A stretch of 64,000 nt of DNA from Burkholderia anthina (GTDB lineage: Bacteria; Pseudomonadota; Gammaproteobacteria; Burkholderiales; Burkholderiaceae): the NCBI RefSeq assembly GCF_902498995.1, contig NZ_CABVLY010000003.1, positions 367,957 to 431,956 on the forward strand, in the 5' to 3' direction. The notes below the pieces were generated by a model that did no database searches, was not told the origin of the DNA, and saw nothing but the letters and a program-made list of their open reading frames with translations. Below are positions 27,986 through 36,285 of the stretch, piece by piece. A program made the translations under genes and the position numbers. The stretch's first letter is position 1. Every line of letters starts with the position of its first letter.

Positions 27986-28870
27986 ATGAGTTCATCCGAG
28001 AAACCTCCCGCCACCGTCGAGCAATTCCTGCAGCATCTGACGCAGGAGTACGACGGTCTCAGCAATCGCCTGAAGGTGATTGCGCGTCACGTGGAAACGC
28101 ATCGGGACCAGCTGGGGCTGGAAGGCATCCAGTCGCTCGCGGAGGCGTGCGGCGTCCAGCCGTCGGCCGTCGTGCGGTTCGCGAAGCATTTCGGCTTCTC
28201 CGGCTTCTCCGAAATGCAGCGGCTGTTCCGCGAAGGGCTCGCGCAGCAGATCGCACCGGGCCGCGCGTACAACCTGCGGCTGCGCGACGTGATCGAATCG
28301 GGCTCGTCGAGCCTGCAGCCCGAGCAGATCGCCGACGAATTCATCAAGGGCAGCATTGCCGGGATGCAGCAGTTGCGGCAGACGCTCGACCCGCAGGCGC
28401 TCGCGCAGGCCGTCGACCTGCTCGCCGACACGCAGGCGATCTGGATCGCGGGCTCGCGCCGCGCCTTTCCGATCGCCGTCTATCTCGACTACGCGCTGCA
28501 GCACACCGACAAGCGCATCGGGCTGTTCAGCGCGCTCGGCAGCATGCATCTCGGGCAGATCCGCTCGGTGCGCGAGGGCGACGTGATGATCGTGATCTCG
28601 TTCATGCCGTATGCGGAAGAGACCGTGCAGGTCGCGCAGCAGGCCGTGCAGCGCGGCGCGCGCCTGATCGCGATCACGGACAGCCGGATGAGCCCGCTCG
28701 CGCGCGAGGCCGAGGTGACGCTGATGGTGCAGGAGAGCGCGACGTTCGGATTCCGTGCGCTGACCGCGACGATGGGCCTCGCGCAGAGCCTGTTCGTCGC
28801 GCTCGCGTACCGGCTCGAGCTGTCGTACCTGCCGACGGCCGACGGCGCGCACGGCACGAAGACCGGCTGA
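27986..28870 (+). CDS. RpiR-family regulator with SIS domain, probable IolR
   Basis: The 294-residue protein has an N-terminal RpiR helix-turn-helix (QSLAEACGVQPSAVVRFAKHFGFSGFSEMQRLF, about residues 45-80) and a C-terminal SIS sugar-isomerase-like domain (about 130-260; WIAGSRRAF and VISFMPYAEETV) that would bind a phosphorylated intermediate. Position at the end of the inositol locus and the GGAA-N6-TTCC sites argue for the iol repressor. The ATG at 27986 gives MSSSEKPPATVEQFLQ; the open frame before it looks non-coding. Confidence 0.88.
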   Translation: MSSSEKPPATVEQFLQHLTQEYDGLSNRLKVIARHVETHRDQLGLEGIQSLAEACGVQPSAVVRFAKHFGFSGFSEMQRLFREGLAQQIAPGRAYNLRLRDVIESGSSSLQPEQIADEFIKGSIAGMQQLRQTLDPQALAQAVDLLADTQAIWIAGSRRAFPIAVYLDYALQHTDKRIGLFSALGSMHLGQIRSVREGDVMIVISFMPYAEETVQVAQQAVQRGARLIAITDSRMSPLAREAEVTLMVQESATFGFRALTATMGLAQSLFVALAYRLELSYLPTADGAHGTKTG

Positions 28871-28886
28871 CGCCGGTCTTTCGTTT
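28859..28886 (+). terminator. Terminator with the RpiR gene stop codon in its loop
   Basis: AAGACCGGC (28859-28867) pairs perfectly with GCCGGTCTT (28872-28880) around the loop TGAC, and TCGTTT follows. The loop contains the TGA stop of the preceding gene. Confidence 0.8.
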
Positions 28887-28982
28887 GCCTTCCGCCCGCG
28901 CGGGCAGGCGTGCCCGCGCTGCGGTAAAATCGCCGCTTCCTCCCGCGCCTCGTGTGGCGCGTCATTCGAAGGTCGACAGCCG

Positions 28983-29210
28983 ATGCAGATTCACAAGGAA
29001 GTGGACGCGCGCGGGCTCAATTGCCCGTTGCCGATCCTGCGCGCCAAGAAAGCGCTCGCCGATATGGAGAGCGGGCAGATCCTCAAGGTGCTCGCGACCG
29101 ATCCCGGCTCGCAGCGCGATTTCGCCGCGTTCGCGAAGCAGACGGGCAACGAGATCGTCGAAGTGACGACCCAGGACAAGACCTTCGTATTCCTGATGCG
29201 CCGCCGCTGA
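28983..29210 (+). CDS. tusA: TusA-family sulfurtransferase
   Basis: This 75-residue protein is a TusA/SirA-like sulfur carrier. The active Cys14 lies in the family motif LNCPLPILRAKKAL, where it would hold a persulfide. The rest has the small alpha/beta fold pattern (GQILKVLATDPGSQRDFAAF). TusA proteins pass sulfur to tRNA thiolation or other pathways; which one applies here is not shown by the neighbours. It is a single gene after the inositol regulator. Confidence 0.9.
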   Translation: MQIHKEVDARGLNCPLPILRAKKALADMESGQILKVLATDPGSQRDFAAFAKQTGNEIVEVTTQDKTFVFLMRRR

Positions 29211-29437
29211 CGGCTCGCATCACGCGCCCCGTGCGGCACCCGGCCGGCCTCGATGCCCGGCCGTACCCCGGAAGCCCCGGCCGCCTCTGACAATTCTTAA
29301 ACCTCGTTGTGCAACCTGCTGCGTATACTGACCCGGCCGGTCGTCCGCACTCGACGGATGCGCCGGCCACGGTACGTCATACGGGGCGGGCTCGGGGGCC
29401 ATGCCTGACGCTGCCGTCGTACAAACGGGGAGAGGAC

Positions 29438-29875
29438 ATGTCCTTCAGACCAGGGACCATTCGAAGTCCGTCCGCGGCGGAATGCATTGCGCCCGCACGC
29501 GCGGCGGGGTTGAGCCGGATCGAGCTCGACCCGCAACGGGATCGCCACGCGCGTGCCGCGCTGGAGGCGTATGCCGATTCGGCGGCAGCCGAGATGCCGT
29601 GGCTGGCCGAATCGCTCGACGAGCGGTTGCGCGACGCCGCGCAGCATGACGGCTCGGGCTTCACGTATTGCAATGCGACGGTCGAGCGGGTGTTCGATCT
29701 CGCGCAGGCATGGGCGGCCAGCCAGCCCGACTATGCGGCGACGGCGTGGGAGCGCGTGCGTACCCAGCTGGCGCGCATGCTGACGCAGCCGGCACCGCGC
29801 CAGCCGGCGTTGCGGCGGCGCGCGGCGGCCGGCGATCTGGCCGAGCCGGTGGCCGGCATGGCCGGTGCGGACTAG
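29438..29875 (+). CDS. Conserved hypothetical protein, 145 residues
   Basis: I do not recognise this gene. The predicted protein is soluble, rich in Ala and Arg, without a signal peptide or membrane segment. The central region (RHARAALEAYADSAAAEMPW, then ERVRTQLARMLTQP) looks helical. GGGGAGAGGAC lies directly before the ATG at 29438 and supports this start. A TATACT at 29324-29329 could be a -10 box. It precedes the response-regulator gene by 265 bases on the same strand, but a shared function is not evident. Confidence 0.65.
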   Translation: MSFRPGTIRSPSAAECIAPARAAGLSRIELDPQRDRHARAALEAYADSAAAEMPWLAESLDERLRDAAQHDGSGFTYCNATVERVFDLAQAWAASQPDYAATAWERVRTQLARMLTQPAPRQPALRRRAAAGDLAEPVAGMAGAD

Positions 29876-29940
29876 GCGAGCGACCGCGCAACGGAAGGAT
29901 TATTCGAAGGAAGTGCCGTAGTGCGCGCAATTTCTTGGCG

Positions 29941-29965
29941 GATTTCATACTACTATGATGAAATC
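29941..29965. promoter_or_regulatory. Inverted repeat GATTTCAT-N9-ATGAAATC
   Basis: Perfect 8-base arms, GATTTCAT and ATGAAATC, flank a 9-base spacer in the gap upstream of the response-regulator gene (ATG at 30141). The stretch is AT-rich within GC-rich DNA. It could bind a regulator, perhaps the cluster's own response regulator; OmpR-type proteins more often use direct repeats, so the binder is unknown. Confidence 0.45.
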
Positions 29966-30140
29966 GCCGGTTCGTCCATGCCCCGTTTTTGAGATATTTT
30001 GCCGGGGGCGCCGTATCGCGCCCGTTGCGCGGCGGCAAACGACGGCTCCCGGCCGATGTCGGAAGCCGCGCGCGTGCCGCGCGGCGAGTGGAGTGCACGG
30101 GGCTGTTACAGGACGAATCGATTTCGATTTGCGGGGTGCT

Positions 30141-30845
30141 ATGAGAATTGCTGTACTGGATGACGATCCGGCCCAGACGGATTTCGTCAGTCAAACGCTG
30201 ACGGCCGTCGGCCATACGTGCTATGCGTTCAAGGAAGGCAAGGCCCTGAAGAAGCGTCTGCAGCGCGAGACGTTCGATCTGCTGGTGCTCGACTGGAACG
30301 TGCCGGACATGTCCGGCGAGGAAGTGCTCAAGTGGGTGCGCGCCAACCAGACCGAGCACAGCCTGCCGATCATCTTCATGACGAGCCGTGACGACGAGGC
30401 GGGGATCACGCAGATCCTGAACGCCGGCGCCGACGATTACGTGGTCAAGCCCGTGTCGGGCCCGATCCTGCGCGCGCGCATCGGCTCGCTGCTGCGCCGT
30501 GCGTATCCGGTCAACGCCGAGGCGACGGTGCGCGAATTCGACCAGTTCCGCTTCGACGTGAACCTGAAGCAGGCCTACGTCGGCGACAAGGCCGTGAGCC
30601 TGACGCAGAAGGAATTCGAGCTCGCGCTGCTGCTGTTCCAGCACCTCGACCGGCCGCTGTCGCGCGCGCACATCCTCGACCTCGTCTGGAAGCAGGCGAC
30701 CGACATCCCGTCGCGCACGATGGATACGCACATCTCGATGCTGCGCACGAAGCTCGGCCTGCGCCCGGAGAACGGCTATCGCCTCGCGCCGATCTACGGC
30801 TACGGCTACCGGCTCGAACGGGTCGGCCAGGGGGAACCGGAGTGA
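30141..30845 (+). CDS. OmpR-family response regulator
   Basis: This 234-residue regulator has a receiver domain (residues 1-120) with the acidic pocket LDDDP, the phosphorylation site Asp51 (LVLDWNVPDMSG) and the Thr/Ser and Lys positions (FMTSRDD, DYVVKPVSG). A winged-helix DNA-binding domain of the Trans_reg_C type follows (TQKEFELALLLFQ, MDTHISMLRTKLGL). It overlaps the next gene by 4 bases. Its likely partner is the CHASE2 kinase two genes downstream. Confidence 0.92.
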   Translation: MRIAVLDDDPAQTDFVSQTLTAVGHTCYAFKEGKALKKRLQRETFDLLVLDWNVPDMSGEEVLKWVRANQTEHSLPIIFMTSRDDEAGITQILNAGADDYVVKPVSGPILRARIGSLLRRAYPVNAEATVREFDQFRFDVNLKQAYVGDKAVSLTQKEFELALLLFQHLDRPLSRAHILDLVWKQATDIPSRTMDTHISMLRTKLGLRPENGYRLAPIYGYGYRLERVGQGEPE

Positions 30846-32200
30846 CCACGCGAATCACGCAGCGCACGGCCACCGTGCGCACGGCGGCGCTGCGCGCGGC
30901 TTGCGCGGTCGCGTTTGCGTTCGCGGCACAGCACGCCGGCGCGCAGCCGCCGGCTGCCGCGGGCAAGATGGTCGTCTACCGCACGCATGCCGGCGACACG
31001 CTGTACGACGTCGCCGCGCGCTACCTGCAGGGTCCGGACGACTGGCAACTGCTGCAGCGGATCAACGGCGTGCCTGCGCCGAAGCACCTGCAGCCCGGCG
31101 TCGCGCTGAAGCTGCCCGCGGCCCGGCTGCGCAAGGAAAAGCTGACCGCGCGCGTCGTCGCGGTGCAGGGCACGGCCGAACGCGCGTCTGGCGATACCTA
31201 CGCGCCGCTCGCCGACGATGCAACGCTCGCCGAAGGCGACCGCGTGCGCACGGGCCCGAACGGGTTTCTGACGCTCGAACTGGCCGACGGCACCCACATG
31301 AGCCTGCCGCCCGACAGCCAGCTCGACCTGAAGACGCTGCGCCGCACCGTGCTGACCGGCACGCTCGACCGCGAGTTCGAGCTCACGCGCGGCTCGGTCG
31401 ACAGCGAAGTCACGCATTTGAAGAAGCGCGACGACCGCTTCCAGATCCGGTCGCCGTCGGTCGTGGCCGGCGTGCGCGGCACGCGGTTCCGCGTGAACTA
31501 CGACGCGTCCGGTAACGAGTCGACGCGCGTCGAAGTGCTCGACGGCACCGTCGGCGTCGCGGGCAAGCGGCAGCCGGATCCGACGCTCGTGCATGCGAAC
31601 TTCGGCAGCGTCGCGACGGCGTCCGGTGCGGTCGGCGCGCCGGTCCAGCTGCTGCCGGCGCCGGCGCTCGCGCATCCCGACAAGGTGCAGGACGAGCCCG
31701 ACGTATCGTTCGAGATCGAGCCGCAGGCCGATGCGCACGCGTATCGGCTGCAGCTCGCGCACGACGCGGGGATGCTCGACCTGTTCCGCGAAACGCGCAC
31801 CGATTCGCCGCGCGCGGTGTTCCGCGACGTGCCGAACGGCACGTATTTCGTGCGGGTCGCCGCGATCGACGCCAACGGCCTCGAAGGCGTGCCGCGCACC
31901 TACGCGTTCGAACGGCGCCAGATGGGGCTCGACGCGAGCGCGTCGCCCGGCGCCGCCGGCTACGAATTCCGCTGGTCGCCGAACGGTTCGGGCAAGGATG
32001 CGCGCTACCGGTTCGTGCTGTCGCGCGCGAAGGACCTGAGCGCGCCGGTCGTCGACCAGGTCGGCTTGCAGGCACGCACGATCACGATCGCGCACCTGCC
32101 GCCCGGCGACTACTACTGGGCGGTGACGGTCGAGGAGTTCGAGGGCGGCAAGTTCTATCAGAAGACGAGTCCGGTCGGCGCGTTCACGTTGTCGCGCTGA
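30842..32200 (+). CDS. Exported LysM and FecR-domain protein
   Basis: The 452-residue protein starts with GTG, overlapping the regulator stop. A long signal-like segment (to about residue 36, ending AQHAGAQ) is followed by a LysM domain (VYRTHAGDTLYDVAARYLQG), which usually binds peptidoglycan. A FecR-type domain then comes (VRTGPNGFLTLELADGTHMS; VAGVRGTRFRVNYD). The C-terminal half shows two fibronectin-like segments (SFEIEPQADAHAYRLQLAHD; YEFRWSPNGSGKDARYRFVL). It is probably periplasmic. Proteins of this layout often neighbour CHASE2 sensors, but the role is not established. Confidence 0.85.
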   Translation: MTTRITQRTATVRTAALRAACAVAFAFAAQHAGAQPPAAAGKMVVYRTHAGDTLYDVAARYLQGPDDWQLLQRINGVPAPKHLQPGVALKLPAARLRKEKLTARVVAVQGTAERASGDTYAPLADDATLAEGDRVRTGPNGFLTLELADGTHMSLPPDSQLDLKTLRRTVLTGTLDREFELTRGSVDSEVTHLKKRDDRFQIRSPSVVAGVRGTRFRVNYDASGNESTRVEVLDGTVGVAGKRQPDPTLVHANFGSVATASGAVGAPVQLLPAPALAHPDKVQDEPDVSFEIEPQADAHAYRLQLAHDAGMLDLFRETRTDSPRAVFRDVPNGTYFVRVAAIDANGLEGVPRTYAFERRQMGLDASASPGAAGYEFRWSPNGSGKDARYRFVLSRAKDLSAPVVDQVGLQARTITIAHLPPGDYYWAVTVEEFEGGKFYQKTSPVGAFTLSR

Positions 32201-32210
32201 TCCGCGACGC

Positions 32211-34598
32211 ATGAAACCCGACTCCGTTTCTCCGCGGCGGCGCCTCGGCCGCCGCTTTCTGATCGAGTGGATCGCGATCGGCTGCCTCGGCGTCGCGGTG
32301 ATTCTCGGGTGCGCGCTCGACCGGATGTCGTCGAGCGTCGACGGGCTGATCTACGACCGGCTGCTGATGCTGCGCAGCCTGCCGCTGTCGCCCGACGTCG
32401 TCGTGGTCGATATCGACAACCAGAGCGTGTCGGCGCTCGGCCGCTGGCCGTGGCCGCGCAGCATTCATGCGCGGCTGCTCGACACGCTGGCGCGCGCGCA
32501 GCCCGCGGCCGTCGTCTACGACGTGCTGTTTACCGAGCCGTCGGCCGAAGACCGCACGTTCGCGGACGCGATGTCCCGCGTGCCGACCTTCCTGCCCGTG
32601 CTGCTGAGCCCCGAGCAGGCCGACGGCACGCGCACGGTCGATCCGCCGGTGGCGGAGCTCGCGGCGCGTGCGATGGGGCTCGGCCACATCAATCTCGAAG
32701 TCGATCCCGACGGCATCGTGCGCAGCGTCGCGCTGTTCGAAAGCGACGGCCGCGCGCGCTGGCCGCAACTGATGGTGCCCGTGTACCGCGCGATCCAGGC
32801 CGGCCGGCTGCATCCGGCTGGCGGCGCGCCGGGCCCGAGCGCGCACGACCTGTCGCGCGATGCGGCGGGCGAAGGCCGTTACCTGATCCCGTTCAGCCGC
32901 AATACGCCGGCGTATCCGACGCTGTCGTTCGACGACGTGCTCGAAGGGCGCGTGAAACCCGACGCGCTGCGCGGCAAGATCGTCGTCGTCGGCGTGACGG
33001 CGTCCGGGCTCTACGACCGCTTCGCGACGCCGGTGTCCGGCGATTTCGGCCCGCTCGCCGGCGTGTACATCCATGCCAACGTGCTCGACATGCTGACGAC
33101 CGGCAGCGCGATCTCGCCCGCGTCGCGCGCGGGGATCTTTGCCGCGTCGCTGCTGCCGCTCGCCGTGCTGCTGGGCGGTTTCCTGATGCTGTCGCCCTGG
33201 CGCGCGCTGCTGCTGACGCTCAGCCTGGCCGTGCTGGCCGTGGTCGCGAGCATGGCGTTGCTGTTCGAGGCGCGCGTGTGGCTGTCGCCCGCGCCCGCGA
33301 TCTTCGGGCTGATCGCCGTATACCCGATCTGGAACTGGCGGCGCCTTGAAATGACGATGTCGTACCTGCGCCGCGAACTGCAGCGGCTCGCCGACGAGCC
33401 GCACCTGCTGCCCGAGGCGCCGCGCACGCGCAGCGTCGGCGGCGACGTGCTCGAACGCCAGATGGCGCTGATGGCGCAGGCCGCGCAGCGCGTGCAGGAC
33501 ATGAAGCGCTTCGTGTGGGACAGCCTCGACAGCATGCCCGAGCCGATCTTCGTCACCGATCTGGCCGGTACCGTGCTGATCGCGAACCACGCGGCGAAGC
33601 GCTACGGGGCGCGGCTCTCGCTGCCGTTGCCGGAAGGGCGGCCGCTGCGCGCGGCGCTCGGCGAGCTGATCTTCATGAAGACCGTCGACGGCAACCCCGA
33701 GCACGATGTCGCGATCCGCGAGCACTGGCCGGCCGCGCTCGACCCGACGCTCGAGGCCGAACACGACGCGATGGCGCGCGGCATCGAGGTGCGCGATCGC
33801 GACGGACTCGACCATCTGTTACGCTACGCCGCGTGTACGAACGCGCAGGGCCGCGTGACGGGCTGGATCGCCGGCCTCGTCGACGTGACGGAACTGCACG
33901 CGGCCGAGCGTCAGCGCGAGGAGGCGCTGCACCTGCTGTCGCACGACATGCGCTCGCCGCAGTCGTCGATCCTCGCGCTGGTCGAGATCGAGCGCGACCG
34001 CGTCGAATCGGACACGATGCGCGAGCTGCTTGCGCGGATCGAGCGCTATGCGCATCGCGCGCTGTCGCTTGCCGACGAGTTCGTGCAGCTGGCGCGCGCG
34101 GAGTCGCAGGTGTACCAGCTCGAAGCGACGAGCCTCGTGGACGTGCTGATCGACGCGAGCGACGAGGTCTGGCCGCAGGCGCAGGCCAAGCGCATCCGCA
34201 TCGATACCGACGTCGGCACCGACATGTGCTGGATGCGCGCCGACCGCTCGCTGATCACGCGCGCGTTCGTCAACGTGTTGAACAATGCGGTCAAATACAG
34301 TCCGTCCGACACGGTGATCACGTGTACGCTGACGGTTGAGCACGCATCGAAGCGGATGTTCTGTACGATTCGCGATCAGGGGTACGGCATTGCGCCGGAA
34401 GATCAGCGGCATCTGTTCGAGCGTTTCAAGCGGTTCCATGCCGGCGAGCGGCCCGAGATTTCGGGTTCCGGACTCGGCATGGCGTTCGTGAAGACGGTCG
34501 TGACGCGCCACGGCGGCAGCGTGACGGTCGACAGCGAAGTGGGGGTGGGCACCGCGGTGACGGTGTCGCTGCCCGCGATCGACGAGCCGTCCGCCTGA
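32211..34598 (+). CDS. CHASE2-domain sensor histidine kinase
   Basis: The 795-residue kinase has one N-terminal membrane segment, a periplasmic CHASE2 domain (about 45-300), three closely spaced membrane segments (about 305-375), a PAS-like region (about 440-540; MPEPIFVTDLAGTVLIANHA) and a kinase core. His578 lies in LLSHDMRSPQSS; the N box is NVLNNAVKYSP, and the ATP lid shows DQGYGIAP and GSGLGMAF. The signal sensed by CHASE2 is unknown. It starts 10 bases after the LysM/FecR gene and probably phosphorylates the co-encoded OmpR-type regulator. Confidence 0.93.
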   Translation: MKPDSVSPRRRLGRRFLIEWIAIGCLGVAVILGCALDRMSSSVDGLIYDRLLMLRSLPLSPDVVVVDIDNQSVSALGRWPWPRSIHARLLDTLARAQPAAVVYDVLFTEPSAEDRTFADAMSRVPTFLPVLLSPEQADGTRTVDPPVAELAARAMGLGHINLEVDPDGIVRSVALFESDGRARWPQLMVPVYRAIQAGRLHPAGGAPGPSAHDLSRDAAGEGRYLIPFSRNTPAYPTLSFDDVLEGRVKPDALRGKIVVVGVTASGLYDRFATPVSGDFGPLAGVYIHANVLDMLTTGSAISPASRAGIFAASLLPLAVLLGGFLMLSPWRALLLTLSLAVLAVVASMALLFEARVWLSPAPAIFGLIAVYPIWNWRRLEMTMSYLRRELQRLADEPHLLPEAPRTRSVGGDVLERQMALMAQAAQRVQDMKRFVWDSLDSMPEPIFVTDLAGTVLIANHAAKRYGARLSLPLPEGRPLRAALGELIFMKTVDGNPEHDVAIREHWPAALDPTLEAEHDAMARGIEVRDRDGLDHLLRYAACTNAQGRVTGWIAGLVDVTELHAAERQREEALHLLSHDMRSPQSSILALVEIERDRVESDTMRELLARIERYAHRALSLADEFVQLARAESQVYQLEATSLVDVLIDASDEVWPQAQAKRIRIDTDVGTDMCWMRADRSLITRAFVNVLNNAVKYSPSDTVITCTLTVEHASKRMFCTIRDQGYGIAPEDQRHLFERFKRFHAGERPEISGSGLGMAFVKTVVTRHGGSVTVDSEVGVGTAVTVSLPAIDEPSA

Positions 34599-34634
34599 CA
34601 GGGCCGGGCACGACGGCAGCATTTGGGGAAAGTC

Positions 34635-35249
34635 ATGAGAAAGGAATGGGCAGCGACCGCGCTGGCGGCGTCGCTGTTGACGGGTTGCGCTGGCGTCACG
34701 ACCGGCGTGAGCGCGCTCGGGCAGCCGAACGCGTTCGCATCCGGTGCGCACGGTTACGATTTCGTCCGCACGGCCGCTCAGGCCGGCGATCCCGAATACG
34801 GGCGGATCGAGACGCTCGTGCGCGATGAGCTCGCGCGCCGCGGCTTCGACGCGCAGTCGACGAAGGACGCGCGCTACCGGCTGTCGATCGCATACGCCAC
34901 GCAACCGGCGTCGGTCGCGGCCACCGCCGAGCGCTGCGGCGCCGCGAGCAGTGCGTGCGTGACCGTCGACGGGCCGGCGCCGTTCGCGCTGCCGTTCGTG
35001 GGCAAGGTGTATCGCCACGTGCTGACGCTGCGTTTCGTCGATGCGAAGTCGGGGGCCGATGTCTATCGCGTGTCGGCGTCGCTGCGCGACCGCGAACCGG
35101 GCACGCAGGAGGCCGCGCCGGCGCTCGTGACGAGCGCGCTCGCGAAGGTGCCGTTCGAGCCGGGCAACGGCTGGCTGGTCAAGACGAAAAAAGACGACGC
35201 GGGCGCAATGCCGGGCGTCGTCTCGGTGAAGCCGGCCGCCGCGCACTGA
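34635..35249 (+). CDS. DUF4136-like lipoprotein
   Basis: This 204-residue protein has a lipoprotein signal peptide (MRKEWAATALAASLLTGCAG, lipid Cys at 18). The mature part follows the DUF4136 pattern (YDFVRTAAQAGDPEYGRIETL, then RRGFDAQSTKDARYRLSIAYA). GGGGAAAGTC precedes the ATG at 34635. It follows the CHASE2 kinase by 36 bases and likely belongs to the same operon. The function of DUF4136 lipoproteins is unknown. A GC stem with the TGA in its loop (GGCCGCCGCG at 34 bases into 35201-35300 and its complement) closes the gene. Confidence 0.82.
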   Translation: MRKEWAATALAASLLTGCAGVTTGVSALGQPNAFASGAHGYDFVRTAAQAGDPEYGRIETLVRDELARRGFDAQSTKDARYRLSIAYATQPASVAATAERCGAASSACVTVDGPAPFALPFVGKVYRHVLTLRFVDAKSGADVYRVSASLRDREPGTQEAAPALVTSALAKVPFEPGNGWLVKTKKDDAGAMPGVVSVKPAAAH

Positions 35250-35313
35250 CGCGGCGGCCGTAACAGGAACGAGGGCAGGCCCGCCGCGCAGGCGAGGCCG
35301 GCCCGTGCCGCGT

Positions 35314-36198
35314 TCAGGCGGCCGGTTGCCCGTTGCCGCGCGTGCGCAGGTACGCGTCGAACTCGGTGCCGACTTCCGGGTGGCGCAGCGCGAATTCGAC
35401 CGTCGCCTTCAGGTAGCCCAGCTTGCTGCCGCAGTCGTAGCGCGTGCCCTGATACTTGTAGGCCAGCACCTGCTCGTCGGCGAGCAGCGCCTGGATCGCG
35501 TCGGTGAGCTGCAACTCGCCGCCCGCGCCCGGCTTCAGCGCGCGCAGGTGCTCGAAGATCCGCGGCTTGAGCACGTAACGGCCGACCACGCCGAGATTCG
35601 ACGGCGCGACTTCCGGCGCGGGCTTTTCGATGATCGCCGACATCTTGACGATCGACTCTTCCCACTCCTTGCCGTCGACGATCCCGTACGACTTCGTTTC
35701 CGACGGCGGGATCTCTTCCACGCCGATCACCGAGCTGTGATAGTGGTCGAACACGTCGACCATCTGCTTCATCACGGGCGGATTGCCGTCGAGCAGGTCG
35801 TCGGCGAGGATCACCGCGAACGGGTTGTCGGCCACGAGCTTTTCCGCGCACAGCACCGCATGGCCGAGGCCCAGCGCTTCGGGCTGACGGACGTAGAAGC
35901 AGTCGACGTGGCTCGGCTTGATGCTGCGCACGAGCTCGAGCAGCTTCTCCTTGCCGCGTGCCTCGAGTTCAGCCTCGACCTCGTACGACTTGTCGAAGTG
36001 ATCCTCGATCGCGCGCTTGCTGCGCCCGGTCACGAAGATCATCTCGGTGATGCCCGCGGCGATCGCTTCCTCGACCGCGTACTGGATCAGCGGCTTATCG
36101 ACGACCGGCAGCATTTCCTTCGGGCTCGCCTTCGTTGCCGGCAGGAACCGCGTGCCGAGGCCGGCAACGGGGAATACCGCCTTGGTGACTTTCAACAT
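35314..36198 (-). CDS. galU: UTP-glucose-1-phosphate uridylyltransferase
   Basis: GalU makes UDP-glucose from UTP and glucose-1-phosphate, for LPS, exopolysaccharide and other glycans. The 294-residue protein has the nucleotide-binding [18 protein letters not shown], followed by [17 protein letters not shown] and the ILADDLLDG Asp-containing site, and [14 protein letters not shown]. The length is normal. A TATAAT lies upstream. It stands alone between the DUF4136 gene and valS. Confidence 0.95.
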   Translation of the reverse strand: MLKVTKAVFPVAGLGTRFLPATKASPKEMLPVVDKPLIQYAVEEAIAAGITEMIFVTGRSKRAIEDHFDKSYEVEAELEARGKEKLLELVRSIKPSHVDCFYVRQPEALGLGHAVLCAEKLVADNPFAVILADDLLDGNPPVMKQMVDVFDHYHSSVIGVEEIPPSETKSYGIVDGKEWEESIVKMSAIIEKPAPEVAPSNLGVVGRYVLKPRIFEHLRALKPGAGGELQLTDAIQALLADEQVLAYKYQGTRYDCGSKLGYLKATVEFALRHPEVGTEFDAYLRTRGNGQPAA

Positions 36199-36241
36199 GA
36201 TCGAACCTTTATTCCTGTAATCGGCTTGTCAGACAGTCCAT

Positions 36242-36265
36242 GTTCACGTCCCCATTATAGTGAAC
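36242..36265 (-). promoter_or_regulatory. Candidate galU promoter -10 flanked by an inverted repeat
   Basis: On the minus strand TATAAT (36259-36254) lies 56 bases before the galU ATG. It is flanked by a perfect inverted repeat, GTTCAC at 36242-36247 and GTGAAC at 36260-36265. No good -35 hexamer is visible. The repeat may be an operator over the promoter, or chance. Confidence 0.4.
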
Positions 36266-36285
36266 GCAAATGACCTTACCGTTTG

